The notes beneath the pieces were generated by a model. It saw only the letters and a list, made by a program, of their open reading frames with translations, did not search any database and was not told the DNA's origin. The position numbers were made by a program, and so were the translations under genes. Source: Lentisphaerota bacterium (lineage in GTDB: Bacteria; Verrucomicrobiota; Kiritimatiellia; UBA8416; JAFGIZ01). Taken from it: a DNA stretch of 8,398 nt. The stretch covers positions 1-8,398 of the forward strand of contig JAFGIZ010000280.1 of the NCBI GenBank assembly GCA_016929365.1, given 5' to 3'. Positions 1 to 6,042 of this stretch are shown here, one piece after another (positions within the stretch are counted from its first letter, which is position 1; every line of letters starts with the position of its first letter).

Positions 1-859
1 AGCCCACGGCGCTGGACAGGGCCGCGGCCCATACGCCCGCCACGATCAGCAGGCCCCAGCGCGCCACCGCCCGCACGATAAACGTATGGGTCAACAGGAC
101 GCCGCTGTCCGTCACCACCGCCGCCAGAAAGCAGGGAATCGCCATGTAAACGGCATACCCCGTCACGACCGCGCTCAGCGTCCCCAGCGGCAGCGCGCGA
201 GCCGGGTTTTTCAGATCGCCCGACATCGTCACGCCCGCCAGAATGCCCGTCACGGCCGGGAAGAACACGGCGAACACGGGCCAGAACCCCTGTTTCCCGG
301 GAATCAGGGCCGGCTCCGGCGGTACGATCCCGGTCGGCGCCCCCCCGGCGAAGAACGAGACCAGCGAGGCCGCGACCAGCGCGAGGATCACGAACTGCGT
401 GCGCAGCGCAATGTCCGCCGAAACCGTGGTCAACAGGGCCAGCACCACGAGCGTGATCGTCGCGGTCTGTCTTATGGTCAGCACGGGCCACACCGCCGTA
501 AACGCCTCGGAAAATCCGATCGTATAAAACGCCACGCTCAAGGCCTGCGCAAAAAACAGAGGCACGCCGATCGCCGCCCCCGCCTCTACGCCGAGCGAAC
601 GGGAAATAATGAAATATGCGCCGCCGCCGCCCACTTTCATGTTCGTCGCCAGCGCGGATATGGCGAGCCCCGTCAGGAAGGTGATCGCGCTGGACATTGT
701 CACGATCAACAGCGTCGCGGGCAGTCCGACGTTGCCCAGCACCCATCCCACCCGCAGGTACATGACCACGCCCAGGATGGTCAGAATGCTCGGCGTAAAC
801 ACGCCCTTGAACGTGCCGAACCGGTATCCCTGCCGCCCTTCGCCCGCCCCACGCACCAT
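1..859 (-). CDS. SLC12-like cation-chloride cotransporter family permease (APC superfamily), N-terminal part
   Basis: About 286 residues are readable before the frame runs off the left edge, with no stop in the frame. The protein is a polytopic membrane transporter. Near the N-terminus it reads FGTFKGVFTPSIL followed by LGVVMYLRVGWVLG, the TM1 signature of the cation-chloride cotransporter (NKCC/KCC/SLC12) family. A glycine-rich GGGGAYFIISRSLG stretch follows as in TM3, and later GVTMSGDLKNPARALPLGT, which is close to the family's conserved TM6 region. Known family members move chloride with sodium and/or potassium; prokaryotic members are often annotated simply as amino acid permeases, so the substrate is uncertain. 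ATG at 859 lies only 2 nt after a GGAG, so the next codon, GTG at 856 (5 nt spacing), may be the true start. It lies 94 nt downstream of the PAS gene on the same strand and has no obvious link to pili. Confidence 0.85.
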   Translation of the reverse strand, partial: MVRGAGEGRQGYRFGTFKGVFTPSILTILGVVMYLRVGWVLGNVGLPATLLIVTMSSAITFLTGLAISALATNMKVGGGGAYFIISRSLGVEAGAAIGVPLFFAQALSVAFYTIGFSEAFTAVWPVLTIRQTATITLVVLALLTTVSADIALRTQFVILALVAASLVSFFAGGAPTGIVPPEPALIPGKQGFWPVFAVFFPAVTGILAGVTMSGDLKNPARALPLGTLSAVVTGYAVYMAIPCFLAAVVTDSGVLLTHTFIVRAVARWGLLIVAGVWAAALSSAVG

Positions 860-953
860 TTCTCCGCCCCGATCCCGGCACGTCGCGCGACGCGTCCGTA
901 TCGACTGCCGTCCCCGCCTGCCCCCGCCCGGCCCCGGATATCCGGCCTCTCCC
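860..953 (-). other. Intergenic gap with two perfect 12-bp palindromes
   Basis: This GC-rich 94-nt gap separates the PAS gene stop from the permease start. It contains two perfect palindromes, CCGGATATCCGG at 934-945 and CGTCGCGCGACG at 881-892. Neither is followed by a T-run in the direction of transcription, so this is not a standard intrinsic terminator. They could weakly fold in the mRNA or be chance in such GC-rich DNA. No clear promoter was seen for the permease gene. Confidence 0.35.
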
Positions 954-2135
954 CTAGATTTCCAGGATCCGGTGTTCTTCCCCTTCGTCCCCTTCTTCCG
1001 AGGCGAGGTACTGCGTCGTTTTGTATTCGTTAACCGCGTTGAGCTTGTGCAGAATCCGGCCGAGCTCCCGCGATGCCTCCAGGCTCGATCCCACCAGCTC
1101 CTGCAGCGCCGTGTCGCCGGCCGGCGCGCGCTTTTTGATCATCCCCATGTTGCCCATCAGGATCGTCGCCGGCTGGCCCAGGTGATGGCAGGCCGCACCC
1201 AGGCTCTCGAGCATGACGCGCCGCCGCTCCGATTCCCGCTCCGCCGCCGCGGCGCGCTTACGGTCGCTGACGTCCTGGAACGAAAGCACGAGGCCGTCCA
1301 GTTCTCCATCTGCGTTCCGGTTGCAGGCCGCCGAGACCTGGACGTCGAACGTCTTTCCGTCACGCCCGCGCGCCGTTATCTCCCCGGACCAGGACGCCCC
1401 GTCGCGCAGCAACGCGTCGAGCATCCGGTTCGCGGCAGCCCTGTCGGCCAGCAGTTCGCGAACGTCCTTTCCCAGCAGCGTTTCGATGTCCTCATAACCC
1501 CACATCGCCCCCACGGCGGGGTTCACGTACTCCAGCCTGGCCTCCAGGTCCGCCACGGCGATGCCGTTCCCCGCGTTCTGGATCGCGCTGTGCTCAATGC
1601 GCAGCATTTCCTCCGCCTGCCGGCGCAGCGTGATGTCGCGGATAAAGAAACACAGGTGCATGGCCTGCAGGCGGATCTTGTTGACCGCGATTTCGGCCGG
1701 AAACATCGTGCCGTCCTTGCGGACGCAGTAGGCCTGGATCAGCGTAAAACGCTCTTTCTTGAGATTCTTCCAGAGCGTCTCGATCAGGGAGGGGTCCGCC
1801 CCCGAGATGATGTCGAAGATCGAAAGGTTCAGCAGCTCGGCGCGCCCGTACTGCAGAAACTCGATCGCGCGCACGTTGACGTCCGTTACACGGCCTTCCA
1901 GGTCCGTGACCACCGCGGCGTCGTAAACGCCCTGCAGCAGCCGCCGGTAGGGGCTGTCTTCAGCCGTTTCGCGCGCATCCGGGTGCGGCCGCCGGCCCCC
2001 CGGGGCCTTTGCCACAACCACCCGCTGCTTCTTACCCGACACCGGCTCGCTCGGCGCCGCCGGGATCAGGTCTATCCGCATCGTCCTTGACAACGCGTCT
2101 TTTTTCATCGCCAAGGACAATCTTACTATCGGCAT
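954..2135 (-). CDS. Tandem-PAS signalling protein with HisKA-like dimerisation helices but no ATPase domain
   Basis: A 393-residue, apparently cytoplasmic protein with no membrane segment. After a basic, proline-rich N-terminus (1-60) there are two PAS domains. PAS1 spans about 62-170 (VVTDLEGRVTDVN, then KDGTMFPAEIAVNKI and FFIRDITLRRQAEE). PAS2 spans about 182-293 (GIAVADLEARLEYVNPAV, then GLVLSFQDVSDRKRA). A charged linker leads to residues 308-372, which resemble the two-helix dimerisation/phosphotransfer domain of histidine kinases. Its H-box-like segment is ACHHLGQPAT, where H317 and P322 keep the usual H-x4-P spacing, but the residue after the His is H instead of E/D. The chain then ends in a short acidic tail, so there is no HATPase_c domain. 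The ATG at 2135 has an AGG 5 nt upstream. It begins 20 nt after the PilX-like gene, so it is probably co-transcribed with the minor pilins. A signalling or scaffold role is inferred; ligand and partner are unknown. Confidence 0.85.
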   Translation of the reverse strand: MPIVRLSLAMKKDALSRTMRIDLIPAAPSEPVSGKKQRVVVAKAPGGRRPHPDARETAEDSPYRRLLQGVYDAAVVTDLEGRVTDVNVRAIEFLQYGRAELLNLSIFDIISGADPSLIETLWKNLKKERFTLIQAYCVRKDGTMFPAEIAVNKIRLQAMHLCFFIRDITLRRQAEEMLRIEHSAIQNAGNGIAVADLEARLEYVNPAVGAMWGYEDIETLLGKDVRELLADRAAANRMLDALLRDGASWSGEITARGRDGKTFDVQVSAACNRNADGELDGLVLSFQDVSDRKRAAAAERESERRRVMLESLGAACHHLGQPATILMGNMGMIKKRAPAGDTALQELVGSSLEASRELGRILHKLNAVNEYKTTQYLASEEGDEGEEHRILEI

Positions 2136-2155
2136 CTTGGCCTGTAAAGTCCCCC

Positions 2156-3304
2156 TTATCGCTGCCAGGCCGTGACGCCCACCGTGACCTCGCCGCCGGA
2201 CGCGCCCGGCGGAATCGGCGTGCTGTCCTCGTATGTCATCAGCGACCAGCTGCCGCTCTTGTCGAACTCACCCGCGCAGACAATCGAACCGATGACCTCG
2301 CCCGACCCGCTCTTGTCGAAATCGCCGGTCTTGGCGTAGATCAAACCGTGATAGTCCCCGCTGCCGCTGATATCGATATCGCCGTCCCGGCTCACGAATG
2401 CCGGGAAATCGTTAACCTTGACCTGGTCGCCGCTGCCACTGACCTTGATGTCGCCGGTGGCAATAAAACAGCCCGTCATCGTGCCGGAGGTACTGATCTT
2501 GAGGTTGCCGTTTACCCACATGACACCGCCGTTGGGAGACACATCGCCACTGGAAAAGTGCTGGTTGCCGTTGTATACTTCCCCGTGCGCGAGCGCCCAG
2601 TTATAGTACGGTGTCAGATCGATCTCCGGTATGGACACCGGGTCCACGGCGGACGTGTGAGCGGTACCCGACACGTTTCCGGGGCTCTTGCCCTTGTAGT
2701 CCGGCGCCCACGTGTCGCCGTCCAGTACCGTCGTGCCCGTCGTCCAGATCTCGACGCACGATTCCAGGTTGCCGATCAGGCTGCACGATCCCGTCATTTT
2801 GAAATTGCCGCCCGCATGCACGGCGCCGCCGCCGACATTAATCGGGCTGGTACCCGTAAACGTCATGTCGTCCCCCGACACGATCGCATACTGGAACGCG
2901 CCCGCCGGCCCGCTGCTCCCGCCGCCGCCGAACCGCTTGACGTCGAGCATCACGGTCTCCGTGACGCCGTTATAGATTCCGTCCGACGTGATCACGGCCT
3001 GGTCGGATCCGACCGCGGCCACGGTCGCGTCGTAGGTCCCGCCCGCAAACGACGTCGACGGAAACGCCGCGTCGCTGTCGCGCGCGTCGAAGTTGGTCGC
3101 GAGCACGCTGTACGCATGACACGCGCCGGCCTCGGCAATCGACTGCGCGCGCAGCCGGTCGCCCAGCTTGTTGGCCATTTTACTGACGTGGAATCCGGCC
3201 GAGACCATCACGCCGACAACGGCGCACAGCGAAAAAGCAATCGCCAACGTCGTCACCAGCGCGGCCCCCGTCCGTTCGTCCGCTCTTATCCCTATCCTGT
3301 TCAT
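2156..3304 (-). CDS. PilX/GspK-like minor pilin protein with beta-solenoid-like repeats
   Basis: A 382-residue protein with an N-terminal hydrophobic helix (about 13-36, GAALVTTLAIAFSLCAVVG) followed by ANKLGDRLRAQSIAEAGACH, the amphipathic helix pattern of PilX-type pilus proteins. If processed after G13, position +5 is Thr rather than Glu, as GspK/PilX-class subunits also lack Glu5. The C-terminal two thirds are Gly/Ser-rich, with recurring units at residues 166, 266, 284, 308, 327 and 345 (GNFKMTGS, GNLKISTSG, GDIKVSGSGD, GDIDISGSGD, GDFDKSGSGE, GEFDKSGSWS). Their 18-24 residue spacing suggests a beta-solenoid or similar repetitive sheet. A GTG at 3307 precedes ATG at 3304; I choose ATG because GGGAGG at 3311-3316 lies 6 nt from it. 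It follows the PilW-like gene by 37 nt, matching the usual V-W-X order. The likely role is in the pilus tip or its initiation complex, with the repeat domain exposed outside the cell (inference). Confidence 0.8.
   Translation of the reverse strand: MNRIGIRADERTGAALVTTLAIAFSLCAVVGVMVSAGFHVSKMANKLGDRLRAQSIAEAGACHAYSVLATNFDARDSDAAFPSTSFAGGTYDATVAAVGSDQAVITSDGIYNGVTETVMLDVKRFGGGGSSGPAGAFQYAIVSGDDMTFTGTSPINVGGGAVHAGGNFKMTGSCSLIGNLESCVEIWTTGTTVLDGDTWAPDYKGKSPGNVSGTAHTSAVDPVSIPEIDLTPYYNWALAHGEVYNGNQHFSSGDVSPNGGVMWVNGNLKISTSGTMTGCFIATGDIKVSGSGDQVKVNDFPAFVSRDGDIDISGSGDYHGLIYAKTGDFDKSGSGEVIGSIVCAGEFDKSGSWSLMTYEDSTPIPPGASGGEVTVGVTAWQR
2243..2509 (-). repeat. Degenerate G-[DNE]-x-[DK]-x-S-G-S-G protein repeats within the PilX-like gene
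   Basis: Five consecutive degenerate repeats are visible in the translation (residues 266-354), each opening with Gly-Asp/Asn/Glu, a hydrophobic residue and a Ser-Gly-Ser-Gly turn. Their spacing is 18, 24, 19 and 18 residues. A further related unit lies at residue 166. The DNA copies have diverged, so this is a structural protein repeat and not a recent tandem duplication. Confidence 0.65.
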
Positions 3305-3310
3305 CACGTT

Positions 3311-3316
3311 CCTCCC
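3311..3316 (-). promoter_or_regulatory. Ribosome binding site of the PilX-like gene
   Basis: GGGAGG on the minus strand sits 6 nt before ATG 3304 but only 3 nt before the in-frame GTG at 3307. This favours the ATG as the start. Confidence 0.7.
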
Positions 3317-3341
3317 GTTTCCATGGTCATGAGCCCGTTTG

Positions 3342-5417
3342 TCAACGCTCGTTGTTCCGGGGCCGCACCTCCGAACGCATACTGGACGTTATCCGGTGCG
3401 TTCCGCCGAGCCCGAGCACGTCCTTGTAAATCGTCATCGCCACGTTCACGCCCGCCTTGAGCTCCCGCCCGTCCACATCCAGGCTGAAGATGCCGTAATC
3501 CGGGCCGCGCGTAAACGTGCCGCCAACCTCCACCACGCGCGGCTCGCCGTCCCAGGCAATCGTGACGTCTTCGAGCTTGGGCGTCGACAGGTCGTAGCTC
3601 CCCGCATGCAGCTCCGCCTGGAACTGAACATAACGTTGGTCGCCGGGATTGATGGATCCCGGCGAGACCATCGCCGCAATGTTCGTCCAGGCCGCCGCGT
3701 CCGACAGGTCATTGCTGGTTCCCGTACGCACCTTCATGTACAACGCGCCCCCGCTCGGCACCGTATCGTCCCAGTCGATCGTCGTATAATTCGGCGCAGC
3801 CAGATGCGTGTCGAAAATCTGGGACGTATACGTCCCGCGCTGGGGATACGTCATGTAAATAGCCGTCACGCCCAGCACGCAATTGCTGCCCATCACGTCC
3901 CCCCGCGTGCTCCACGTTGCGGCCGCGGCATCCGCCTTCTGGGGGTTGCTTGACGCGGGTATGATGTAACACCCCCTCGCCGTCGACGGCTGGCGCTCGT
4001 CCCAGCGCCAGGGATTTCCGCGGCCCGGCGTCCCGGCGACGAGCAGCGTCACGAGGTAACTCTTTCGCTTCTCGATACCGAAGCTCCCCAGGCTCGTAAA
4101 GGCCTCAACACCCGAATCCAACGAACACCCCTCGCTTGCGCCGAACATAAGCTGCATGCCCGTGCCCGGCACGGCGTCCATGTCGGCGTTTTCCGTGTCG
4201 CTGCACTCCGCGATATAGACCGCTTCGACATCCAGGCCGGCGCCGCTGCCGCCGCCGCCCTTCAATTTGACCCAGCATCGGCTCCCGTTGTACTCGATCC
4301 AGTTGCCGTACAACATCTCTTCGCCCCGCACCAGAACGCGAATGGCACAATTGGTGAAGGCGTCGCCCCCGCCGGCCACGCCGTTCGTGTCACCGGTCTG
4401 CTCGTACGCATTCCAGCCGTATCCCAGCCCCTGCAGCATCACCACGTAATCGTCCGGATTGAGCATCGTGTCGAACGCCACCGTGGTGTCCTCGTATAGG
4501 TCCCCGCCGGCGCGGAAATTGGTTTCCTCCCAGCAGTCGTTGTCCAGCGTCAACGTAAAGGACTGGCCTTCCTCCCAGGCATTGAACAGCAGCTGGAAGT
4601 TTCCGCCCCACGAACCGCCCGCCATGTACTGCCGCACCGGCAGCGGGCCGGTGTATGCCGTGGCCGGAAGCTGCGCTTCGCCCTCGCGTATGCTGTAACT
4701 CGGCGACATGTAAAGCGAATCTACCCCCGCCTTGTAACCACTGCTCGAAGGGTTTTGGCCTTCGACCGTGAACGTGAACGTGTGCGATCCGCCGTCCAGC
4801 AGGATCGATCCCAGGGTAACGTTCAACTCGCGCTGCAACTCCGATCCGTACCCGTCGAAAGTTGACCCCTCAGGCGTGATTTCCAGATCCACCAGGTTCT
4901 CAAAAACCACCAGCGTATCGGCATGGGCCGCGTTATGCGTACTTTCCCCGTTTCCGGTCGTCACCACGCTGTTGATCTGTTCCTGCCGTTCCGCATCGCT
5001 CAAGGTATTGTCCCGCGGATCGAACACGGTCAGGCGCAACTGATTGGGAACGCTGCTCCAGACATGGTAGACCATCGTACGGTCCCATATAATATTGCCG
5101 GCGCCGTCGAGGTCTATCGCTCCGTCCCCGTCGTCGTCCCGCGCCATGGGAAAACTGATGGCCTCGTACGGGCCCGCACCGGCGGGATAGAAAAACATCT
5201 CGTTCAGGGACGAGAGACGCAGGTCGTACTTGATCCGCTCCATGGCCACTTGCAGATCGATATCCAGCTCGTTCTGGGCGTCCGCCTGCCGGGAGCTGCG
5301 CAGGGCATAGGCCATGCCGCCCATCGTCATCGCCAGCGCCAGAACCAACACCGCGGTGGCAATGCTGATCTCCACCAGGGTAAATCCGGCCCGGCTGCCT
5401 GTTTTCGCCCGCGTCAT
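3342..5417 (-). CDS. Giant PilW/GspJ-like minor pilin with large C-terminal beta-rich domains
   Basis: A 691-residue prepilin. MTRAKTGSRAG is a short basic leader with predicted cleavage after G11, followed by FTLVE, with Glu at +5 (E16) as in canonical type IV prepilins. A hydrophobic helix runs to about residue 38, then the polar helix SSRQADAQNELDIDLQVAME. Typical PilW/GspJ proteins are about 200-350 residues, so this one is far larger. Residues 94-102 read DDDGDGAID, a DxDxDGxxD calcium-loop pattern. The middle (about 188-520) is Gly/Asp-rich, beta-like, and contains all seven Cys. The C-terminal part (about 525-625: GTYTSQIFDTHLAAPNYTTI, MKVRTGTSND, QRYVQFQAEL, STPKLEDVTIAWDG) resembles a beta-sandwich pattern recurring in bacterial surface proteins. 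Its ATG overlaps the upstream PilV-like stop (ATGA), with GGAG 8 nt ahead. The likely role is an exposed pilus-tip subunit; an adhesive function is inference. Confidence 0.85.
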   Translation of the reverse strand: MTRAKTGSRAGFTLVEISIATAVLVLALAMTMGGMAYALRSSRQADAQNELDIDLQVAMERIKYDLRLSSLNEMFFYPAGAGPYEAISFPMARDDDGDGAIDLDGAGNIIWDRTMVYHVWSSVPNQLRLTVFDPRDNTLSDAERQEQINSVVTTGNGESTHNAAHADTLVVFENLVDLEITPEGSTFDGYGSELQRELNVTLGSILLDGGSHTFTFTVEGQNPSSSGYKAGVDSLYMSPSYSIREGEAQLPATAYTGPLPVRQYMAGGSWGGNFQLLFNAWEEGQSFTLTLDNDCWEETNFRAGGDLYEDTTVAFDTMLNPDDYVVMLQGLGYGWNAYEQTGDTNGVAGGGDAFTNCAIRVLVRGEEMLYGNWIEYNGSRCWVKLKGGGGSGAGLDVEAVYIAECSDTENADMDAVPGTGMQLMFGASEGCSLDSGVEAFTSLGSFGIEKRKSYLVTLLVAGTPGRGNPWRWDERQPSTARGCYIIPASSNPQKADAAAATWSTRGDVMGSNCVLGVTAIYMTYPQRGTYTSQIFDTHLAAPNYTTIDWDDTVPSGGALYMKVRTGTSNDLSDAAAWTNIAAMVSPGSINPGDQRYVQFQAELHAGSYDLSTPKLEDVTIAWDGEPRVVEVGGTFTRGPDYGIFSLDVDGRELKAGVNVAMTIYKDVLGLGGTHRITSSMRSEVRPRNNER

Positions 5418-5842
5418 TCCTCGATCTCCGCAAAATCCGCATACAGCGTCCGGGCTTCCTCGCGTTCGCCCTCGAACCCCCAGGTCTTACGGTCCCGGAT
5501 GTCCACTTCCACCACAATTTCCTTCAACGTCGCATTGACGTTGGAGACCGTCGTCGTCAGGCGAAAGAACCCGTTCCCGTCGGGACGCCCCTCCGCGTCC
5601 ACCACCACCTCGTCCATCTCGAATTGATCCAGGGAGTCGAACTCCAGCGTGCGCCCCCGCTCGATCCGGTTCTTCGCCAGGTTCGCCGCCAGGTAATGAT
5701 CCCGCGCGCGATCGCTCAACTGTTTGCTCATCACCATCATCCAGCAGATCCCGCCTATACAGATCGCAAAAATCATGATCGAGACCATCACCTCGACCAA
5801 CGTCAGCCCTGCACGCCCGTTCCGCCCCTTGATCCGATTCAT
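5414..5842 (-). CDS. PilV/GspI-like minor prepilin
   Basis: A 142-residue prepilin. The leader MNRIKGRNGRAG is basic, with predicted cleavage after G12, followed by LTLVE with Glu at +5 (E17) and the hydrophobic helix VMVSIMIFAICIGGICWMMV. Position +1 is Leu instead of the usual Phe. The remainder (AANLAKNRIERGRTLEFDSL, then an alternating hydrophobic beta-like region) fits the small PilV/GspI class, which joins the tip initiation complex of T4P and type II secretion pseudopili. The frame stays open upstream to ATG 5881. I choose ATG 5842 because it gives a compact basic leader and because the sigma-54 promoter match places the transcript start near 5878. ATG 5866, with AAAGG upstream, is a fallback. 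Ribosome binding before 5842 is weak. It is the first gene of the leftward block, and its TGA overlaps the next ATG. Confidence 0.85.
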   Translation of the reverse strand: MNRIKGRNGRAGLTLVEVMVSIMIFAICIGGICWMMVMSKQLSDRARDHYLAANLAKNRIERGRTLEFDSLDQFEMDEVVVDAEGRPDGNGFFRLTTTVSNVNATLKEIVVEVDIRDRKTWGFEGEREEARTLYADFAEIEE

Positions 5843-5888
5843 AGTCCACTCGTCTCGTTCACACATTAAGCCTTTGCACATTTAGGTA

Positions 5889-5904
5889 AGCACCCCCTGT
5901 GCCA
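5889..5904 (-). promoter_or_regulatory. Putative sigma-54 (RpoN) -24/-12 promoter for the minor-pilin operon
   Basis: The minus strand reads TGGCACAGGGGGTGCT, against the RpoN consensus TGGCACGNNNNTTGCW. The invariant GG and GC dinucleotides are present at the right spacing; only the seventh base and the first T of TTGC differ. Transcription would start near 5878, 36 nt before the PilV-like ATG. RpoN control of pilin genes is established in Pseudomonas and Myxococcus; here it is inferred from the motif and position. Confidence 0.6.
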
Positions 5905-5946
5905 ATGCCCTCTACAGCACAGCCGAGGCACCAAACACCCTGTTTT

Positions 5947-5960
5947 TCTCATTTGTGAGA
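5947..5960. promoter_or_regulatory. Short perfect dyad next to a T-tract, possible activator site
   Basis: TCTCA-TTTG-TGAGA is a perfect 5-bp inverted repeat with a 4-nt centre, overlapping a T-run (5943-5947). It lies between the two outward-facing sigma-54-type promoters, about 70 nt upstream of each predicted start. That is a plausible though rather close place for an enhancer-binding regulator. The dyad is short enough to be chance. Confidence 0.3.
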
Positions 5961-6003
5961 CGCCCGGCGCGCTCAATTATGCAACGCTTCACCTTTTTGT
6001 GCT

Positions 6004-6019
6004 TGGCACACGGGTTGCT
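6004..6019 (+). promoter_or_regulatory. Sigma-54 (RpoN) -24/-12 promoter for the GspG-like pilin gene
   Basis: TGGCACACGGGTTGCT matches the RpoN consensus TGGCACGNNNNTTGCW at every defined base except the seventh (A for G), with GG and GC correctly spaced. It is preceded by a T-run at 5994-5998. Transcription would start near 6030, immediately before the GGAG ribosome site and about 13 nt before ATG 6043. An inverted repeat TGTGC-TTG-GCACA (5998-6010) overlaps the -24 box. Confidence 0.75.
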
Positions 6020-6042
6020 CGAAAGGATGCTGGAGACGCGTC

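Noticed and set aside
860..953. Remnant of a missing HATPase domain after the PAS/DHp gene (frameshift idea)
   Set aside because: The gap is only 94 nt and is followed at once by a clean permease start. There is no room for an ATPase domain and no N/G-box-like sequence, so the short architecture looks genuine.
609..2090. Long plus-strand open frame (493 codons) and a similar one at 86-1033
   Set aside because: They lie antisense to the permease and PAS genes, whose minus-strand translations show clear family motifs. The plus-strand products are Arg/Pro/His-rich with no recognisable domain, typical of GC-rich shadows.
2243..2509. Tandem DNA repeat or CRISPR-like array
   Set aside because: The periodicity is seen in the protein only. 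The nucleotide copies are diverged, spacing is irregular in codons, and there are no identical repeats with unique spacers.
2009..3460. Plus-strand open frame of 483 codons
   Set aside because: It is antisense to the PilX-like gene and spans its boundaries with both neighbours. The composition is shadow-like and there is no motif.
4923..5627. Plus-strand open frame of 234 codons across the PilV/PilW-like junction
   Set aside because: It is antisense to two genes with canonical prepilin signatures, has no ribosome site, and its product is low-complexity Arg/His-rich.
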